Origin: Pseudomonadota bacterium
GTDB lineage: Bacteria > Pseudomonadota > Alphaproteobacteria > Rhizobiales > Hyphomicrobiaceae
DNA length: 22,232 bases
NCBI GenBank assembly: GCA_023426855.1
Contig: JAEZBU010000096.1
Span: forward strand, 1-22,232
Direction: 5' to 3'
Shown: positions 1 through 7,836 of the stretch, piece by piece
How the letters are laid out: each line of letters opens with the position of its first letter
Numbering within the stretch: the first letter of the stretch is position 1
Translations under genes and position numbers: made by a program
The notes under the pieces: model-generated
The model's input: only the letters and a program-made list of their open reading frames with translations
Databases searched by the model: none
What the model was told of the DNA's origin: nothing

Positions 1-1304
1 ATGATGAACGGTGTCGCGTAGATGCTGATGCCGATGACCGGAAGCGGCTGCAGAAACAATAGGATGCAGGCGATGGCCAACGTCACGCCGGGCAGCGCGT
101 AGGGAATTTCGATCAGGCCTTCCGCCAGGATGCGGCCGCGCTGCAGGGTGCGTTCCAGGCAATAGGCAATCAGGACTGCGAGAACCGCAGTGATCACCGC
201 AGCCGAAGCCGACAGCAGCAGCGACGTGCGGAATGCCCGCTGCGTGACTTCCTGGCGGATCAAGACTTCGGCGAAGTTATCCAGTGTCACGGTGGTGAAG
301 GTGAGCGATACACCATAGGCTGGCACCAGCGCGGTTGCTGCCAGTGACAGCAAGGGCAGAAACACAGCGACGGCCATCAGCCCCCACAGTGACAGTTCCG
401 CCAGCCAGCGACGGCGAAGGTTCCAGAACGGCTCCATGGCGTGGTCGGCGTCGAGCGGCGTCGGCGCACGCCTGAGCAGCAGCGCCCCGACGAGCACGCC
501 AGCCCCGGCGATGAGACCGACGAGCACCGACAAGGCAGCCGTATCAGGTAGAGCGTCCGGACCGAAACTCGATAGCCGGCGATAGATCAGGGTCGGGAGC
601 GTCGTGTAGTTGACCGGCAAGCCGAGCATCGCGGCGATACCGAAATTGCCGACAGCGGCCACGAAGGCGACCAACGCGCCCGCTGCCAGATGCGGGCGCA
701 GCAATGGCAACACGATCAGGCGGATGATCCGGATAGACGATGCGCCATCGAGACGTGCGGCCTCGATAAGGTTGCGCGGAATGGCGCGCAAACCGGCGGC
801 CAGTGTAATGGCGACGAGCGGCGCGTGATGCAGAGCCAGCACGAAGATGATGCCATCGCGGCCGAGCATGATGTTCGGCGTACCGGGCTCAGGCGCCAGT
901 GACAGCGCAACCAAAAGCGGCGAGGCGGGGCTCGCCAGAGATTTGAACGCGACGGCGGCGATCTGCGGCGCGATCAGCAGCGACAGCACGAACACGAAGG
1001 CCAGCAGCCGTTTGTTGCGCACATCGGTGGTGGCGAGAGCCAGTGCGAAGATCGTGCCGATCAGCACGGCGCCGAGTGCGGAAAGCGTGGATGTTTCGAG
1101 CGTTCGCCAAGTGGCCGCGACGGCGGACCGACTGGTCATCTCGGCCCAGGCGGCGTCGAGGTTCAGTGTGCCGCCGGGAATGAACGCAGTCGTCAAAAGT
1201 TTCGAGGTGGGCATCAGCGCCAGCGTGACAACCACTAAAGCAAGAAGGGCGACGAGGCCGCCGCCCTCCCGCGCGATCCAGGGTGCAGCCCGTTCGCGCT
1301 GCAC
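1..1304 (-). CDS. Two-domain ABC importer permease, ferric-iron-like family (partial, C-terminus beyond the left edge)
   Basis: This is an inner-membrane permease of the FbpB/SfuB/AfuB family, in which two six-helix domains are fused in one chain. Reading on the minus strand from GTG at 1304 gives 434 residues with no stop before the window edge; the family is usually about 550 residues. The first ATPase-docking EAA loop is clear from Glu181 (EAARLDGAS, then an Ile-rich stretch ending in VLPLLRP). A second hydrophobic domain follows, reaching the FLQPLPVIGISIY region at the edge, so the second EAA loop lies outside. The GTG is two bases after the TAA of the upstream binding-protein gene, so the two are surely co-transcribed. 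An ATPase gene is expected further left. Family assignment is strong. The substrate is open because the partner binding protein lacks iron ligands. Confidence 0.88.
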   Translation of the reverse strand, partial: MQRERAAPWIAREGGGLVALLALVVVTLALMPTSKLLTTAFIPGGTLNLDAAWAEMTSRSAVAATWRTLETSTLSALGAVLIGTIFALALATTDVRNKRLLAFVFVLSLLIAPQIAAVAFKSLASPASPLLVALSLAPEPGTPNIMLGRDGIIFVLALHHAPLVAITLAAGLRAIPRNLIEAARLDGASSIRIIRLIVLPLLRPHLAAGALVAFVAAVGNFGIAAMLGLPVNYTTLPTLIYRRLSSFGPDALPDTAALSVLVGLIAGAGVLVGALLLRRAPTPLDADHAMEPFWNLRRRWLAELSLWGLMAVAVFLPLLSLAATALVPAYGVSLTFTTVTLDNFAEVLIRQEVTQRAFRTSLLLSASAAVITAVLAVLIAYCLERTLQRGRILAEGLIEIPYALPGVTLAIACILLFLQPLPVIGISIYATPFI

Positions 1305-1306
1305 GA

Positions 1307-2290
1307 TTACTGGCCGAAGATGTCGGCGAAACGCTTGGTGTTTGCCGTGCTGTCGGCAAGCGCCTTGGCCGCATCAAACGGCATGATCTTGATGGCGCTC
1401 TTGTCCGGGAAGCCAGCCGGCAGCGCGACTTCCGGGTGCGCCGGCATGTAGCCCTGCTTCAGCGCCAGATCCTGGCCGTCCTTGGAGAGCAGGAAATCGA
1501 CGAAAGCTTTGGCGGCTTCGGGATTCTTCGTGGACTGCAGGATGGCAACCGGCTCGCCGATGGCAGACACGCCTTCGACTGGAAACACGAATTCTACCGG
1601 GGCGCCCTTGGCCTTTTCGCGGATCGGCATGAAGTCGACAATCATGCCGTACAGCTTCTCACCGCTGGCGACCTGCTTCAGCACATCGCCGTTGCCGGTC
1701 GCGGCCATCGCGCCGTTGGCATTCAGGCCTTCGTAGAACTTCCAGCCATCGGTGAGGTTGGAGGTCAGCGTGGCGGTATGGATCAGCGCGGCGCCCGAGA
1801 TCAGCGGGCTCGGCATCACGGTCTGGCCTTTGGTTTCCGCCTTGAGCAGGTCAAGCCACGACGTAGGCTTCAGCGCAGCCTTGGTATTGTAGACGATGCC
1901 GGTGGTGATCAGCTTGGTGGCGAACCAGCTTTTGTCTTTGTCGTGCAATCCGGCCGGATAAACCGAAACGTCTGCCTTGTCGTGCGCCAGCAGGCGGCCT
2001 TCCGCCTTCAGGCCTTCCATGGTGACGGCGTCGGCGATCAGCAGAACGTCGGCTTGCGGCTGTCCGGCTTGGATTTCCGCGCGCAGCTTGGCCATGATGC
2101 GGGGCGTGCCGTCGCGCACGAACGTGATGTCGACCTTCGGATACTTGGCCTTGAAAGCATCGATGGTCTGCTGGGCATCCGTATTCGGCTGGCTGGTATA
2201 AAGCACCAGCTTGCCGTCCTGAGCCATGGCAGTGGATACGCTGCCGGCCATCACGGCGGCACCGATCAGCAGTTTGAGCTGTCGCAGCAT
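1307..2290 (-). CDS. Periplasmic substrate-binding protein of an ABC importer, ferric-binding-like fold family
   Basis: This 327-residue protein has a signal peptide of about 22 residues (MLRQLK, a hydrophobic run, then TAMA before Gln-Asp) and a mature part that opens with a beta strand, KLVLYTSQ. It belongs to the FbpA/AfuA/PhnS-like group of solute receptors and would deliver ligand to the permease just downstream. A GTG at 2296 is in frame, but the GAGG at 2297-2300 (read on the minus strand) touches it and lies 6 bases from the ATG at 2290, so the ATG is preferred. By eye, the ferric ligands of Haemophilus FbpA (His9, Glu57, Tyr195, Tyr196) are absent: the matching segments read YTSQPN, LIADAV and VDFMPI. 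Iron is therefore doubtful. Phosphorylated sugars or phosphonates, known for relatives, are alternatives. Confidence 0.88.
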   Translation of the reverse strand: MLRQLKLLIGAAVMAGSVSTAMAQDGKLVLYTSQPNTDAQQTIDAFKAKYPKVDITFVRDGTPRIMAKLRAEIQAGQPQADVLLIADAVTMEGLKAEGRLLAHDKADVSVYPAGLHDKDKSWFATKLITTGIVYNTKAALKPTSWLDLLKAETKGQTVMPSPLISGAALIHTATLTSNLTDGWKFYEGLNANGAMAATGNGDVLKQVASGEKLYGMIVDFMPIREKAKGAPVEFVFPVEGVSAIGEPVAILQSTKNPEAAKAFVDFLLSKDGQDLALKQGYMPAHPEVALPAGFPDKSAIKIMPFDAAKALADSTANTKRFADIFGQ

Positions 2291-2309
2291 GATCACCCTC
2301 GTTGCTTGG

Positions 2310-2337
2310 TTCGTAGCGGTCGATCGACCGAGCTCAA
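2310..2337 (-). promoter_or_regulatory. Possible promoter with a 14-bp perfect palindrome in its spacer, upstream of the binding-protein gene
   Basis: On the minus strand TTGAGC (2337-2332) is followed after 16 bases by TACGAA (2315-2310), a weak sigma-70-like pair. The spacer contains the perfect palindrome CGGTCGATCGACCG at 2317-2330. A dimeric regulator bound there would cover the promoter. The palindrome is certain. The promoter and the operator role are inference. Confidence 0.3.
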
Positions 2338-2401
2338 GCGCAGCCCTTTAGGCGCGGTTTGTTACAGGCGGGTGACGGCCGGTTTTGCGACGCTTCTCAG
2401 G

Positions 2402-2459
2402 CGCAAAAGCAAGGCCTACCAAAGGCAAACTTGCTTTGCGACGCGTGCGGATATTAGAT
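2402..2459 (+). promoter_or_regulatory. Inverted repeat overlapping a possible promoter for the ligase-transporter unit
   Basis: Two arms, CGCAAAAGCAAG (2402-2413) and CTTGCTTTGCG (2430-2440), are complementary over 11 bp with one extra A in the left arm. The right arm overlaps TTGCTT (2431-2436), which stands 17 bases before TTAGAT (2454-2459), a plausible but weak -35/-10 pair. A further small stem, CCCGC (2477-2481) with GCGGG (2495-2499), lies just before the ribosome-binding site. Operator function is inferred from position only. Confidence 0.3.
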
Positions 2460-2516
2460 CGCTGCATAAGAATGCGCCCGCGATAACAAAAACTGCGGGT
2501 TTGGGAGGATGTGCTT

Positions 2517-4514
2517 ATGGTGGACGAGACGGTTCCGTCTGGCGCGTCTGCTGTTGGGCTCGACACCTTGCCGAAGCTGCTGCTTCGCAATGCGGATCGG
2601 TTTGCTGCGCGCCCAGCATATCGCGAGAAAGACCTTGGCATTTGGCAGACCTGGACGTGGGCCCAGGTCCGCGACGAGGTGCGCGAACTGGCGATAGGGC
2701 TGGAGCGTTTGGGCCTCAAGCGCGGCGAGACAGTCGCGATCATCGGCGACAACCGGCCGAGGCTGTATTGGACATTCGCGGCAGCCCAGAGCATCGGCGC
2801 AATTCCGGTGCCGGTGTACCAGGATGCCGTGGCGGCAGAGATGGCCTACGTCCTGAGCCACGCCGAAATCGCCTTCGCCGTCGTCGAGAACCAGGAACAG
2901 GTCGACAAGGTCGCGTCGATGGCCGAGGCCGTTCCGACTGTGCGCACGGTCATTTATGACGACCCGCGCGGCCTGAAGAAATATGATCACGCGCGCCTGC
3001 ACGCTTTCGAGGATGTGCAGAAGCTCGGGCGAGATGAGCTGAAAGCAAACGCTGGCGCAAGGCAGTGGTGGCTCGATGAGATCGCCGGGGGGCGCGGCGC
3101 GGATATTAGCGTCATGCTGTATACGTCCGGCACCACTGGTCAGCCCAAGGGTGTCATTCTCAGCCACGAGAATCTGATCCGCACCGCGGAAAACGCCAAC
3201 GCTTTCGACAAGCTCACCGAGACCGACGAGATCATCGCCTATCTGCCGATGGCGTGGGTCGGCGATCACATCTTCTCCTACGGCCAAGCCTACGCTGCGG
3301 GCTTCTGCGTCGCCTGTCCGGAAAGCCTGGCAACCGCGCTGGAGGATCGCCGCGAAATCGGGCCGACATTCTTCTTCGGTCCGCCGCGTCGGTTCGAGGC
3401 CGGCCTGACCGACATCCTGGTGCGTATGCAGGACGCCAGTCCCGTCAAACGCTGGATGTTCGAAACCTTCATGGACGTGGCGCGCCGTTGCGGCGAGCCG
3501 ATCCTGGAAGGCAAGTCGGTCGGCGCGTGGGATCGTGTGCTGTATTGGATCGGCGATAAGCTGGTTTATGCGCCGTTGCGCAATCAGATGGGATTGAGCC
3601 GTCTGAAAATCGGCTACACGGCCGGCGAGGCGATCGGCCCGGAGATTTTCAGGTTTTATCGCTCGCTCGGCATCAACCTGAAACAGCTCTACGGCCAGAC
3701 GGAAGCAACCGTCTATATCACCATGCAGCCCGACGGTGAGATCTTCGCCGATACCGTTGGGCCGCCCGCGCCGGGCGTCGATATCCGCATTGCTGACAGC
3801 GGCGAGGTGATGTTCCGCAGTCCCGGCGTTTTCTTGCGCTATCACAAGAACGACGATGCCACCGCCGCCACCAAGACGGAGGACGGATGGGTGCACAGCG
3901 GCGATGCGGGCTTCTTCGACGGCAACGGTCATCTCGTCATCATTGATCGCGCCAAGGATGTCGGCCGGCTGACCAGCGGCGCGTTGTTCGCGCCGAAATA
4001 CCTGGAAAACAAGATCAAGTTTTTCCCAGAGATCAAGGAGGCCGTTGCGTTCGGGCACGATCGCGAGTCCGCAACCATGTTCATCAACATCGATCTCGTG
4101 TCGGTCGGGAATTGGGCCGAGCGCAACAATGTGCTTTACGCCAGCTATCAGGAACTCGCGAGCCATCCCGACGTCTACACCATGATCGAGCGGCGGGTGG
4201 ACGAACTCAATCGGCAGCTCGCACGCGAGCCGAAAATGGCAGCGTCGCAGATCCGCCGTTTCCTGGTTCTGCCGAAAGAACTCGATGCCGACGACGGGGA
4301 ACTCACCCGCACCCAAAAGGTGCGCCGCTCGTTCATCGCGGATCGCTACGGGCCGCTGATCAACGCGCTCTACGACGGCTCGAAGGATTGTCATATCCGA
4401 ACGGAAGTCACCTTCGAGGACGGTCGCAAAGGCATCATCGAAGCCGACGTGCGGATCGTCGATATGCCGGTGCACACCGCCGAGGATACTGTGCTGAGGG
4501 AGGCTGCCGAATGA
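2517..4514 (+). CDS. Long AMP-forming acyl-CoA ligase (long-chain fatty acid/carboxylic acid CoA ligase)
   Basis: This 665-residue cytoplasmic enzyme of the ANL superfamily would activate a carboxylic acid with ATP to an acyl-adenylate and then form the CoA thioester. The nucleotide loop TSGTTGQPKG is at residues 203-212, the YGQTE motif at 392-396, the ribose-binding Asp in HSGD at 463, followed by the hinge region DRAKDV, and the C-terminal catalytic Lys is probably K601 in LTRTQKVRR. The length and the long insert match the long-chain ligase branch rather than the ~550-residue short-chain one. GTG at 2511 is in frame, but GGGAGG at 2503-2508 is 8 bases from the ATG at 2517, so the ATG is chosen. 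The stop overlaps the livG start (ATGA, 4511-4514), so the ligase is translationally coupled to the transporter, which suggests it acts on the imported substrate. The exact acid cannot be read from the sequence. Confidence 0.92.
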   Translation: MVDETVPSGASAVGLDTLPKLLLRNADRFAARPAYREKDLGIWQTWTWAQVRDEVRELAIGLERLGLKRGETVAIIGDNRPRLYWTFAAAQSIGAIPVPVYQDAVAAEMAYVLSHAEIAFAVVENQEQVDKVASMAEAVPTVRTVIYDDPRGLKKYDHARLHAFEDVQKLGRDELKANAGARQWWLDEIAGGRGADISVMLYTSGTTGQPKGVILSHENLIRTAENANAFDKLTETDEIIAYLPMAWVGDHIFSYGQAYAAGFCVACPESLATALEDRREIGPTFFFGPPRRFEAGLTDILVRMQDASPVKRWMFETFMDVARRCGEPILEGKSVGAWDRVLYWIGDKLVYAPLRNQMGLSRLKIGYTAGEAIGPEIFRFYRSLGINLKQLYGQTEATVYITMQPDGEIFADTVGPPAPGVDIRIADSGEVMFRSPGVFLRYHKNDDATAATKTEDGWVHSGDAGFFDGNGHLVIIDRAKDVGRLTSGALFAPKYLENKIKFFPEIKEAVAFGHDRESATMFINIDLVSVGNWAERNNVLYASYQELASHPDVYTMIERRVDELNRQLAREPKMAASQIRRFLVLPKELDADDGELTRTQKVRRSFIADRYGPLINALYDGSKDCHIRTEVTFEDGRKGIIEADVRIVDMPVHTAEDTVLREAAE

Positions 4515-5335
4515 AGGCAGACGTTGCAGCGTTGGATCAACCCGCTGCACGTCCAGCGGCTGCCGAACGGGAAACCCTGCTGTCCGTCGCCAACGTATCG
4601 CTGTCGTTCGGCGGCGTGAAAGCCATCCAGGATGTGTCGTTCGACATTCGCAAAGGCGAAATCCGCGCCATCATCGGCCCCAACGGCGCTGGCAAGACGT
4701 CGATGCTCAACGTCATCAACGGCTTCTACCATCCGCAACATGGCACGATCACTTATAAGGGCCGGAAGCGGCAGCAGATGCGGCCCTACATCGCCGCCAG
4801 CCAGTGCATCGCGCGCACATTCCAGAACGTAGCGCTGTTCAAGGGCATGTCGACGCTCGACAACATCATGACCGGCCGCACTTTGAAAATGCACCGGGGG
4901 ATACTCTCGCAGGCGCTCTACTGGGGTTTGGCGCAACGCGAGGAAATCACGCATCGCGAGGTGGTCGAGCGGATCATCGATTTTCTCGAGATCCAGCACA
5001 TCCGCAAAACACCCGTCGGCAAGCTGCCGTATGGCCTGCAGAAGCGCGTCGAACTCGGCCGCGCGCTGGCAACGGAACCGGAACTGCTGCTGCTGGATGA
5101 ACCGATGGCGGGCATGAACCTGGAAGAAAAGCAGGACATGAGCCGCTTCATCATCGACGTCAACGAACAGCTCGGCACGACCATCGCGTTGATCGAGCAC
5201 GACATGGGCGTCGTGATGGACCTGTCGGATCGCGTGGTGGTGCTCGACTACGGCAAGAAGATCGCCGATGGCACGCCGGATGACGTGCAGAAAGATCCCA
5301 ATGTCATTGCCGCATATCTGGGAGTGGCACATTGA
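4511..5335 (+). CDS. livG: LivG-type ATP-binding subunit of a branched-chain amino acid family ABC importer
   Basis: This is a 274-residue ABC ATPase that would power the importer with LivF. Walker A is GPNGAGK at residues 56-62. The Q-loop lies in RTFQN, the signature is the LivG variant LPYGLQKR, Walker B ends in LLLLDEP with Asp196 and Glu197, and the switch His is 230 (IEHDMGVV). All catalytic residues are present. The N-terminal ~20 residues before LLSVANVSLSF are extra and Ala-rich. The start ATG overlaps the ligase stop. In this family LivG pairs with the LivM/LivH permeases. Gene order, with the ligase ahead of LivG and the binding protein after LivM, differs from the E. coli liv operon, so the substrate need not be leucine. 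Confidence 0.93.
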   Translation: MKADVAALDQPAARPAAAERETLLSVANVSLSFGGVKAIQDVSFDIRKGEIRAIIGPNGAGKTSMLNVINGFYHPQHGTITYKGRKRQQMRPYIAASQCIARTFQNVALFKGMSTLDNIMTGRTLKMHRGILSQALYWGLAQREEITHREVVERIIDFLEIQHIRKTPVGKLPYGLQKRVELGRALATEPELLLLDEPMAGMNLEEKQDMSRFIIDVNEQLGTTIALIEHDMGVVMDLSDRVVVLDYGKKIADGTPDDVQKDPNVIAAYLGVAH

Positions 5336-5353
5336 CGACAAGCGTGTTCGCAA

Positions 5354-5399
5354 GCATCCCCTCACCCCAACCCTCTCCCGTCCGGAGAGAGGGAGACCG
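5354..5399. repeat. Intergenic repeat fragment with a short hairpin (CCCTCACCCCAACCCTCTCC type)
   Basis: The stretch starts CCCTCACCCCAACCCTCTCC and continues into GGAGAGAGGGAG, so CTCTCC and GGAGAG can pair around a five-base loop. It reads like the abundant CCTCACCCCAACCCTCTCCC intergenic repeat of alpha- and gammaproteobacterial genomes (general knowledge, not searched). It begins within 25 bases of the livG stop. The rest of the 5336-5677 gap up to the next hairpin shows no gene. Confidence 0.55.
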
Positions 5400-5539
5400 T
5401 AGTGCCGTCGACAGAGTGCGCCGCGAAACGCGCTGGGATGGCCTGAAATTTCCGCTGCCAATGTCTTGCCCAGAGCTCGGCGATGCGCGCGTCAGAAATT
5501 CGTTTTGCGATTTGCAGCACGCGCTGCCTCCACGCTCCA

Positions 5540-5608
5540 CCGTCATGCCCGCGCAGGTGTTCGGTCCCGGCGGATTGGTTGGACCGAACACGAAGGCGGG
5601 AATGACGG
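5540..5608. repeat. Large imperfect palindrome (REP-like element) between livG and livH
   Basis: Two 28-base arms (5540-5567 and 5581-5608) match at 23 of 28 positions when one is reverse-complemented, with a 13-base loop. The outer part CCGTCAT pairs with ATGACGG and the inner part GTGTTCGGTCC pairs perfectly with GGACCGAACAC. The style (CCGTCAT...CCCGC...GCGGG...ATGACGG) resembles dispersed intergenic palindromes of Bradyrhizobium relatives. As RNA it would form a strong hairpin about 70 bases before the livH start, within the operon. No U-run follows, so it is not a classical terminator. Confidence 0.65.
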
Positions 5609-5677
5609 ACGGTGATGTCCGGAATTGCTGTCGTCGAGCCAGCGGCGTCGGACACAGCGAAACAGCGAGGCTTGTCC

Positions 5678-6607
5678 ATGGCTAGCCTCGGTCCATTTCT
5701 CGAAGTGCTGATCGGCGGACTGCTGGCTGGCGTGCTCTATTCGCTCGTCGCGCTGGGGTTTGTGCTGATTTACAAGGCGTCGGGCGTTTTCAATTTCGCC
5801 CAGGGCGCAATGGTGCTCTTGGCAGGCTTGGCGCTCGTGCGATCGCTCGATCTGCTGGTCGCACAAGGTTTGCCGTTCGGCATCGCGGTGGTCGGCGCGC
5901 TGCTGTTTTCCGGCGGCATCATGGCGATCACGGCTTGGTTGATCCAGCGCTATGTGCTCGGGCCGCTGGTCAATCAGAACGAATTGACGCTGTTCATGTC
6001 TACTATCGGCGCGACCTTCATTATCGAAGGCGCTGCGCAGAAGCTTTTCGGCTCCGACGTCTATCCGCTGACGCTGTACCCTACCGACGCATGGATTCTG
6101 CTGGAGGAGATGTTTCCCGGCGGAATCCTCATCAGCAAGCTCGATGTCTGGGGTGGGTTGATTGCCGGCATTCTCGTTGCGGTGCTGGCGATGTTCTTCC
6201 AATGGACCAAGACGGGCCGCGCGTTGCGCGCCGTCGCCGATGATCATGCGGCGGCGCAATCCGTCGGCATCCCCATCAGCTGGATTTGGTTCGTGGTGTG
6301 GTTGGTGGCGGGCCTTGTGGCGCTGGTGGCGGCGACCGTGTGGGGCACCAAGCTCGGCGTCCAATTCTCAATCGTATTTCTGGCGCTAAAGGCGCTGCCG
6401 GTGCTGATCATCGGCGGGTTCACGTCCATTCCCGGCGCCATCGTTGGCGGCCTCATCGTCGGCGCGGGCGAGAAGATCGCGGAAATCTATCTCGGCCCGC
6501 TCATCGGCGGCGGCATCGAATATTGGTTCGCTTACGTGCTGGCTTTGGCGGTTCTTATGGTGCGGCCGCAGGGTCTTTTCGGCGAACGCATCATCGAGCG
6601 TATCTGA
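5678..6607 (+). CDS. livH: LivH-type inner-membrane permease of a branched-chain amino acid family importer
   Basis: This is a 309-residue, very hydrophobic protein with about eight membrane segments. It has the LivH hallmarks: an opening LxGLLAGVLYSLVALGFVLIYKASG, then FNFAQGAM, a cytoplasmic loop KTGRALRAVADDHAAAQSVGI that docks the ATPases, and the C-terminal MVRPQGLFG. It forms the channel with LivM. In-frame starts exist upstream (GTG 5612, ATG 5615), but they would add 22 polar residues and lie right behind the palindrome. ATG 5678 has GCGAGG at 5665-5670 seven bases ahead and gives the normal family N-terminus. The 342-base gap before it is unusual for an otherwise compact operon. Confidence 0.92.
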   Translation: MASLGPFLEVLIGGLLAGVLYSLVALGFVLIYKASGVFNFAQGAMVLLAGLALVRSLDLLVAQGLPFGIAVVGALLFSGGIMAITAWLIQRYVLGPLVNQNELTLFMSTIGATFIIEGAAQKLFGSDVYPLTLYPTDAWILLEEMFPGGILISKLDVWGGLIAGILVAVLAMFFQWTKTGRALRAVADDHAAAQSVGIPISWIWFVVWLVAGLVALVAATVWGTKLGVQFSIVFLALKALPVLIIGGFTSIPGAIVGGLIVGAGEKIAEIYLGPLIGGGIEYWFAYVLALAVLMVRPQGLFGERIIERI

Positions 6608-6622
6608 CGGAGGCATCGTCCA

Positions 6623-7711
6623 GTGTTCTATCGCGAGGCGGGCCAGTTCAAAACGTCCTACGCAGCCGATATGGCGATCTTCCCGATCCGCCAGGATCGG
6701 ATCGCGCTTTATCTATTTCTGGCTTTTTGCTTCATCGGCGTGCCGCTTCTGGCCGCGCTCAAAGTCGGCCCATTCGGCCACGATTATATTTTCAAAGCGA
6801 TCCTGATTCCATTTCTGATCCTTTCACTCGCAGCAATCGGTCTGAATATCCTCATCGGCTATTGCGGGCAGATTTCACTCGGTGCCGGCGCGTTCATGGC
6901 TATCGGTGCATATGCCGCCTATAATTTCTCGCTCCGCATTCCGGACATGCCGCTGCTGTTTTCCATCCTTCTCGGCGGTGGTGTGTCGGCGCTGGTCGGT
7001 ATTTTGTTCGGCATTCCGAGTCTGAGGATCAAAGGGCTTTATCTCGCCGTCGCGACTCTGGCTGCGCAGTTCTTTTTCGATTGGCTGTTCCTGCGCGTGA
7101 AGTGGTTCACCAATTACACGCCATCCGGATCGGTCAATGCGCCTCAGCTCAATTTCTTCGGCTGGAACGTCAGTTCGCCGGTCGATCGCTATCTGTTGGC
7201 GCTGGCTTTCGTCACGGTATTCGCGCTGATTGCCAAAAACCTGGTGCGCGGCAATATCGGGCGTCAGTGGATGGCCATTCGCGATATGGATATCGCGGCC
7301 GAACTTATGGGCATTCGGCCGCTTTACGCCAAGCTGACAGCGTTTGCGATTTCCTCGTTCATGATCGGTGTCGCGGGCGCGCTGTGGGCGTTCGTACATC
7401 TGGGCTCGTGGGAGCCGCTGGCCTTCAATATCGACCGCTCGTTCCAATTGCTGTTCATGGTCATCATCGGCGGGCTCGGCTCGATCCTCGGCAGTTTCCT
7501 CGGCGCGGCTTTCATTCTCATCCTGCCGATCTTCCTCGATCAGGCGCCCCACGCGCTCGGATTGTCGATGTCGGTGGAGACAGTCTCGCACCTCGTTTTC
7601 ATCATCACCGGCGCGCTGATCTGCATCCTGTTGATCGTGGAGCCGCACGGCTTCGCGCGGCTGTGGGCGATCACCAAGGAGAAGCTACGCCTTTGGCCGT
7701 TCCCATATTAG
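6623..7711 (+). CDS. livM: LivM-type inner-membrane permease of a branched-chain amino acid family importer
   Basis: This 362-residue polytopic protein is the second channel subunit. Typical LivM segments are GLNILIGYCGQISLGAGAFMAIGAYAAY, then IPSLRIKGLYLAVATLAAQ and the ATPase-docking loop RQWMAIRDMDIAAELMGI. It closes with IIGGLGSILGSFLGAAFI and a Pro-His-Gly-rich tail (VEPHGFARL). The start is GTG at 6623, with GGAGG at 6609-6613 nine bases upstream. The gene lies 15 bases after livH. A polar stretch of about 25 residues precedes the first helix, as in many LivM proteins. Confidence 0.92.
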   Translation: MFYREAGQFKTSYAADMAIFPIRQDRIALYLFLAFCFIGVPLLAALKVGPFGHDYIFKAILIPFLILSLAAIGLNILIGYCGQISLGAGAFMAIGAYAAYNFSLRIPDMPLLFSILLGGGVSALVGILFGIPSLRIKGLYLAVATLAAQFFFDWLFLRVKWFTNYTPSGSVNAPQLNFFGWNVSSPVDRYLLALAFVTVFALIAKNLVRGNIGRQWMAIRDMDIAAELMGIRPLYAKLTAFAISSFMIGVAGALWAFVHLGSWEPLAFNIDRSFQLLFMVIIGGLGSILGSFLGAAFILILPIFLDQAPHALGLSMSVETVSHLVFIITGALICILLIVEPHGFARLWAITKEKLRLWPFPY

Positions 7712-7836
7712 CGACGGCCGTACCGGAAAGCTTTGGTCGGCAACTGCGGAGCGGCAGACCGAAGCCACAACAATCAAAAAGGCCCGCGCGTATGGGTTCG
7801 GCTGCAGTCGGGCTCGAACAATGGAGGAAACAGGTT

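Noticed and set aside
1283..2959. Long plus-strand open frame of 558 codons
   Set aside because: It is antisense to the permease/binding-protein genes and runs through the intergenic region; composition is Arg/Gly-rich and low in family-like motifs, typical of a GC-rich shadow.
2454..4550. Long minus-strand open frame of 698 codons opposite the acyl-CoA ligase
   Set aside because: It mirrors the strongly supported ligase codon by codon; His/Asp/Arg-rich composition without recognisable domains indicates a shadow.
5332..5685. Open frames on both strands in the livG-livH gap (about 105-117 codons)
   Set aside because: They translate repeat sequence (runs such as PSPQPSPVRREG) commonly seen from intergenic repeats; no ribosome-binding site or family match.
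7731..7764. Imperfect 8-bp stem CTTTGGTC / GACCGAAG upstream of the binding-protein gene
   Set aside because: Contains a G-U pair and a long loop with no conserved context; too weak to call an attenuator.
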